Assembly (NCBI RefSeq): GCF_900187975.1
Contig: NZ_FZPC01000009.1
Span: forward strand, 124,001 to 188,000
Direction of reading: 5' to 3'
From: Pseudomonas delhiensis
GTDB lineage: Bacteria; Pseudomonadota; Gammaproteobacteria; Pseudomonadales; Pseudomonadaceae
DNA length: 64,000 bases
The notes under the pieces were generated by a model. That model searched no databases. It saw nothing but the letters and a program-made list of their open reading frames with translations, and was not told the DNA's origin. A program made the position numbers and the translations under genes. This document shows, one piece after another, positions 61,438 to 64,000 of this stretch (position 1 is its first letter; every line of letters starts with the position of its first letter).

Positions 61438-62271
61438 ATGGCGGAGAATCCTTCGCGGCTGAAGCTGGCCTTCCTGCTGGCGCCGCTGCCGCTGGTGCTG
61501 CTGCTGTTCTACGTGCTGCCCTTCGCCGGGGTGGTGGGCTGGAGTTTCAGCCTGCCCACCCCGGGCATCGAGCAGTACCAGCGCATCGCCAGCGACCCGG
61601 CGATCCACGACGTGCTCTGGCGCACCTTCCGCCTGTGCACCACGGTGAGCGTGGCGTCGCTGCTGATCGCCTACCTGATGGCCTACTGCTGGGTGTACAG
61701 CCCGCCGTTCTGGCAGCGCATGGTGGAAATCTGCGTGTTCATCCCCTTCTGGCTGTCGGTGCTGGTGCGCGCCTTCGGCTGGCTGATCGCGCTGCGCAGC
61801 AACGGCCTGCTCAACGGCTGGCTGCAGGCCCTGGGCATCACCAGCGAGCCGCTGCAGCTCACGCGCAACGAGCTGGGCGTGGTGATCGGCATGGTCCACT
61901 TCATGGTGCCCTTCGCGCTCTTCCCGCTGGTCTCGACCATGCGCCGCCTCGACCCGCGCGTGCTGCTGGCCGCGCGCGGCCTGGGCGCCGGGCAGCTGCG
62001 CACCTTCTGGAGCATCTTCGTGCCGCAGACGGTGCCCGGCATCCTCGGCGCCTTCATCATCGTCTTCGTGTTCTGCCTGGGCTTCTTCATCACCCCGGCG
62101 ATCCTCGGCGGCGGGCAGACGGTGATGGTGGCCGAGTACGTCTACCTGCAGATGTTCCAGACCAGCAACTGGGGCCTGGGCGCGGCGCTCAGCGTGGTAC
62201 TGCTGGCGCTGGTGGCCGGGCTGATCTGGGCGCTGCTGCGCATGACCCGCGTCGATAAACTGGTGGGCTGA
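61438..62271 (+). CDS. ABC importer permease 1, polyamine type (PotB-like)
   Basis: This 277-residue protein has about six transmembrane segments and the binding-protein-dependent permease loop EAA-like sequence (AARGLGAGQLRTFWSIFVPQTVPGIL). It pairs with the next gene to form a heterodimeric channel. ATG 61438 is chosen since GAGG lies 8 bases upstream; a GTG at 61429 is possible. Gap of 10 bases after the binding-protein gene. Confidence 0.92.
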   Translation: MAENPSRLKLAFLLAPLPLVLLLFYVLPFAGVVGWSFSLPTPGIEQYQRIASDPAIHDVLWRTFRLCTTVSVASLLIAYLMAYCWVYSPPFWQRMVEICVFIPFWLSVLVRAFGWLIALRSNGLLNGWLQALGITSEPLQLTRNELGVVIGMVHFMVPFALFPLVSTMRRLDPRVLLAARGLGAGQLRTFWSIFVPQTVPGILGAFIIVFVFCLGFFITPAILGGGQTVMVAEYVYLQMFQTSNWGLGAALSVVLLALVAGLIWALLRMTRVDKLVG

Positions 62272-62275
62272 CGAG

Positions 62276-63091
62276 ATGAACGCACACGAAAGCAAGGCAC
62301 CAAGCCGCCTGCTCGCCGCGATGGCGATGATCTTCATGCTGTTCCCGCTGCTGGCGGTGATCCCGGTGTCCTTCACCGGCAAGCGCTTCCTCTCGATGCC
62401 CGACGGCAACTGGTCGCTGCGCCACTACAAGGCGCTGCTGGACAGCCCCGAGTGGCTCTCGGCGGTGGGCCAGAGCCTGGTGGTGGCCAGCGCCACCTGC
62501 GTGGTCGCCACCGCCCTGGCGGTGAGCTTCGCCCTGGGCATCTGGTACCTGCGCTCGCGCTGGGCGACCCTGCTGATCGGCCTGGTGCTGCTGCCCATGG
62601 CCATCCCGCCGATGATCTCGGCGATGGTCCTGTACTTCATGGAAACCACCGTCAGCAAATTCGCCCCGGGCCTGGGCTACGACACCCTGTTCGGCCTGAC
62701 CATCGCCCACATCGTGATGGTGGTGCCCTACGGCGTGGTGACCATGCTGGTGGCGCTGAGCCAGCTGGACCGGCGCATCGAGCTGGCCGCGCGCAACCTC
62801 GGCGCCAGCCTGGCACAGACCACCTTCCTGGTGGTGCTGCCGAACCTCAAGCTGGGCGTGGCCAGCACCGCGCTGCTGTGCTTCGCGCTCTCCTGGGAAG
62901 AGATCGCCGTGACCCTGTTCGTCACCAGCACCGAGGTCAACACCCTGCCCCGGCAAATCTGGTCGGGCCTGCGCGACAACATCGACCCGGCGGTGGCGGC
63001 CATCTCGGTGCTGCTGATCGCCCTCACCCTCCTCGCCCTGCTCGGCCGCATGCTCGCCGGGCGCGCCGCCGCAAGGCCCGCCGGGCACTGA
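62276..63091 (+). CDS. ABC importer permease 2, polyamine type (PotC-like)
   Basis: The 271-residue protein has about six transmembrane segments and the conserved cytoplasmic loop (AARNLGASLAQTTFLVVLPNLKLGVAS). The LPMAIPPMISAMVLYF and GLTIAHIVMVVPYGVV segments are typical of PotC-like partners. It starts 5 bases after the first permease stop and is the last gene of the operon; a 20-base-pair hairpin follows. Confidence 0.92.
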   Translation: MNAHESKAPSRLLAAMAMIFMLFPLLAVIPVSFTGKRFLSMPDGNWSLRHYKALLDSPEWLSAVGQSLVVASATCVVATALAVSFALGIWYLRSRWATLLIGLVLLPMAIPPMISAMVLYFMETTVSKFAPGLGYDTLFGLTIAHIVMVVPYGVVTMLVALSQLDRRIELAARNLGASLAQTTFLVVLPNLKLGVASTALLCFALSWEEIAVTLFVTSTEVNTLPRQIWSGLRDNIDPAVAAISVLLIALTLLALLGRMLAGRAAARPAGH

Positions 63092-63099
63092 GCAGCCAA

Positions 63100-63150
63100 G
63101 CCGGCGGCGTTGTCCGGGGGATTGTCGGCGCCCCGGACAGCGCCGCCGGC
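63100..63150 (+). terminator. Very stable hairpin after the polyamine-type importer operon
   Basis: A 20-base stem with one mismatch (63100-63119 GCCGGCGGCGTTGTCCGGGG and its complement 63131-63150) and an 11-base loop begins 9 bases past the permease stop. No T-run follows, so it may act as a 3' stabilizer or Rho-independent-like block. Confidence 0.6.
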
Positions 63151-63185
63151 CTGGTTCACCTACAGGCACCACGGGGCCGCTTTTC

Positions 63186-63209
63186 GTAGGAGCGAGCTTG
63201 CTCGCGAAG
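63186..63209. repeat. REP element (pseudomonad GTAGGAGCGAGC type)
   Basis: TAGGAGCGAGCTTGCTCGCG is a short palindromic REP; the partner half in inverse orientation (GCAAGCTCGCTCCTAC) occurs at about 63457-63472. Together they bracket about 290 bases. Confidence 0.7.
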
Positions 63210-63249
63210 GGGGCTTGCCGGTAGCTGCTGTGTTTGTGGTGGAGACCGT

Positions 63250-63298
63250 CCCCTCTCCCCAGCCCTCGGCTGCGCGCCCCGCCCTGAAGGGAGAGGGG
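63250..63298. repeat. Inverted repeat CCCCTCTCCC / GGGAGAGGGG
   Basis: Ten-base arms with a 29-base centre. The same motif recurs as a tighter hairpin at 63388-63409, and both lie between genes, in keeping with a dispersed intergenic palindrome. Confidence 0.6.
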
Positions 63299-63387
63299 GC
63301 TTGTTCGTGCCGAGAGAAAGAATGGTTTCAGCCGGAAACCTTCGGTGCTACCGGCTAACTCCAGAACACCCAACTCTGCCCAACGGT

Positions 63388-63409
63388 CCCCTCTCCCTTC
63401 AGGGAGAGG
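63388..63409. repeat. Palindrome CCCTCTCCCT-TCA-GGGAGAGGG
   Basis: A hairpin with an 8-9 base stem and minimal loop, directly followed by a further GGGAGAGGG. Related to the inverted repeat at 63250-63298. Confidence 0.65.
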
Positions 63410-63488
63410 GTTAGGGAGAGGGAGCGGAGTCAACCCAAAACACTGCGGTTGCCGGCAAGCTCGCTCCTACGAGAAGCCGAGCCCGCCC

Positions 63489-63632
63489 GTATGGAGCGGA
63501 CCTCGTCCGCGATAGCCGGAGGTTCCGGCGCGGTTCGCGGATGAGATCCGCTCCTGCGCTGCGCCACTCACGCCATTCCCATGTAGGAGCGCGCCCTGCG
63601 CGCGAATCGCAGGCAGGGCCTGCTCCTACAGG
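63489..63632. repeat. Inverted copy of the composite REP element
   Basis: The two modules of the 53910-54207 repeats recur here in reverse-complement order: first the module with GTCCGCGATAGCCGGA and GATGAGATCCGCTCC (63489-63556), then the module with GTAGGAGCGCGCCCTGCGCG to GCCTGCTCCTAC (63582-63629). Identity by eye is well over 85 %. A further REP half (GTAGGAGCGGACTCCGTCCG) follows at about 63658-63679. Confidence 0.7.
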
Positions 63633-63804
63633 TTTCCATGAGGCACCTGTCCCACCGTAGGAGCGGACTCCGTCCGCGATCCCGCCGACATCTGGCAAGC
63701 ACATCCAAGCACTTGGCAGACAGGCACAAGGCCAGCAGCGCCCGTGGCCTTAGCATCCCAGGCAGTTTCGTCCCCTGCCAACAATAACGATACGGATGCA
63801 CGCC

Positions 63805-64000
63805 ATGACCAGACCCACCGTCCTGCGCCCGACGCTGCTCGCCCTGCTGATCGCGGGCAGCGGCCAGGCCAGCGCCTATTCGCTGTATTCCACCGACGAC
63901 ACCCACCTCAACGCCGACCTCACCGCGGTCTACGCGCTGCTGCACAGCCAGGAGAACTACGCGCAGAGCGGCACCAAGGACAAGGGCTCGTCCTCCTGGC
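63805..64000 (+). CDS. Exported protein, 3'-truncated by window edge (possibly outer membrane)
   Basis: The visible 65 codons begin MTRPTVLRPTLLALLIAGSGQASAYSLYSTD, a clear Sec signal peptide with cleavage probable after ASA near residue 24, followed by TDDTHLNADLTAVYALLHSQENYAQSG. The alternation after the signal suits a beta-barrel outer-membrane protein or porin, but too little is present to assign a family. The upstream ribosome site is weak (GGATG) and an AT-rich stretch (CAATAACGATACGG) lies before it. Confidence 0.65.
   Translation, partial: MTRPTVLRPTLLALLIAGSGQASAYSLYSTDDTHLNADLTAVYALLHSQENYAQSGTKDKGSSSW

Larger units (their letters stand above)
63092..63804. other. Repeat-rich intergenic region before the window's last gene
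   Basis: About 710 bases without a supported gene, densely filled by a terminator-type hairpin, REP elements and GC-rich inverted repeats listed separately. The last 100 bases before 63805 (63700-63804) are more AT-rich and should contain the promoter of the following gene. Confidence 0.7.

Overview
The window is high-GC DNA (mostly about 65-70 % G+C by eye) from a Pseudomonas. This is supported by a gacA-uvrC-pgsA-tRNA-Gly block in the usual pseudomonad order, by GacA closely matching the pseudomonad protein I remember, and by intergenic REP elements of the pseudomonad TAGGAGCG type. The window starts inside one gene and ends inside another.

Layout. (1) 1-12.99 kb: a thiazoline siderophore locus of the pyochelin/yersiniabactin kind. 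A translationally coupled plus-strand operon encodes a truncated Cy-A-PCP synthetase, a Cy-A-MT-PCP-TE synthetase (PchF-like), a saccharopine-dehydrogenase-like oxidoreductase, a PchG/Irp3-like thiazoline reductase and a type II thioesterase (PchC-like). A minus-strand methyltransferase and an FptX/RhtX-like permease face it behind a 14/19 Fur box. (2) 13.3-39.2 kb: a complete single-direction type VI secretion locus on the minus strand, from vgrG at the promoter end to clpV. It carries all 13 core functions plus tagF, an FHA gene and a tip cassette (DUF2169/pentapeptide, pentapeptide, DUF3540, DUF4150 PAAR-like). (3) 39.2-45.4 kb: a patchwork with an AT-rich truncated ORF, a chemoreceptor 3' remnant with its terminator, a lone divergent SdhB paralogue, and a Fur-box-preceded fecI-fecR-TonB receptor module. 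(4) 45.4-48.6 kb: core genes tRNA-Gly(GCC), pgsA, uvrC, gacA. (5) 49.1-53.9 kb: GntR regulator, polar amino-acid ABC importer and gamma-glutamyltransferase-family enzyme. (6) 54.3-63.1 kb: YtcJ-type amidohydrolase plus CobW-type metallochaperone, divergent from an AraC gene, followed by a LysR gene and a polyamine-type ABC importer. (7) 63.1-64 kb: a REP-rich spacer and the start of an exported protein.

How the genes work together. Region 1 should make and take up a cysteine-derived siderophore under iron control, and the Fur box in region 3 puts a second ferric-siderophore uptake module under the same signal. Region 2 builds one contractile injection machine; hairpins on both sides of hcp suggest the tube subunit is made in excess of downstream genes. 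Regions 5 and 6 look like two independent catabolic uptake modules, each pairing an importer with a hydrolase and dedicated regulators.

Points of most interest: two unrelated reductase families plus a free-standing methyltransferase in one thiazoline siderophore locus; a synthetase with no epimerase insertion; an AraC-type 21-bp direct-repeat operator abutting the -35 of an amidohydrolase-metallochaperone operon; an orphan SdhB beside a Fur box; and a large composite REP element present in two tandem copies and one inverted copy.
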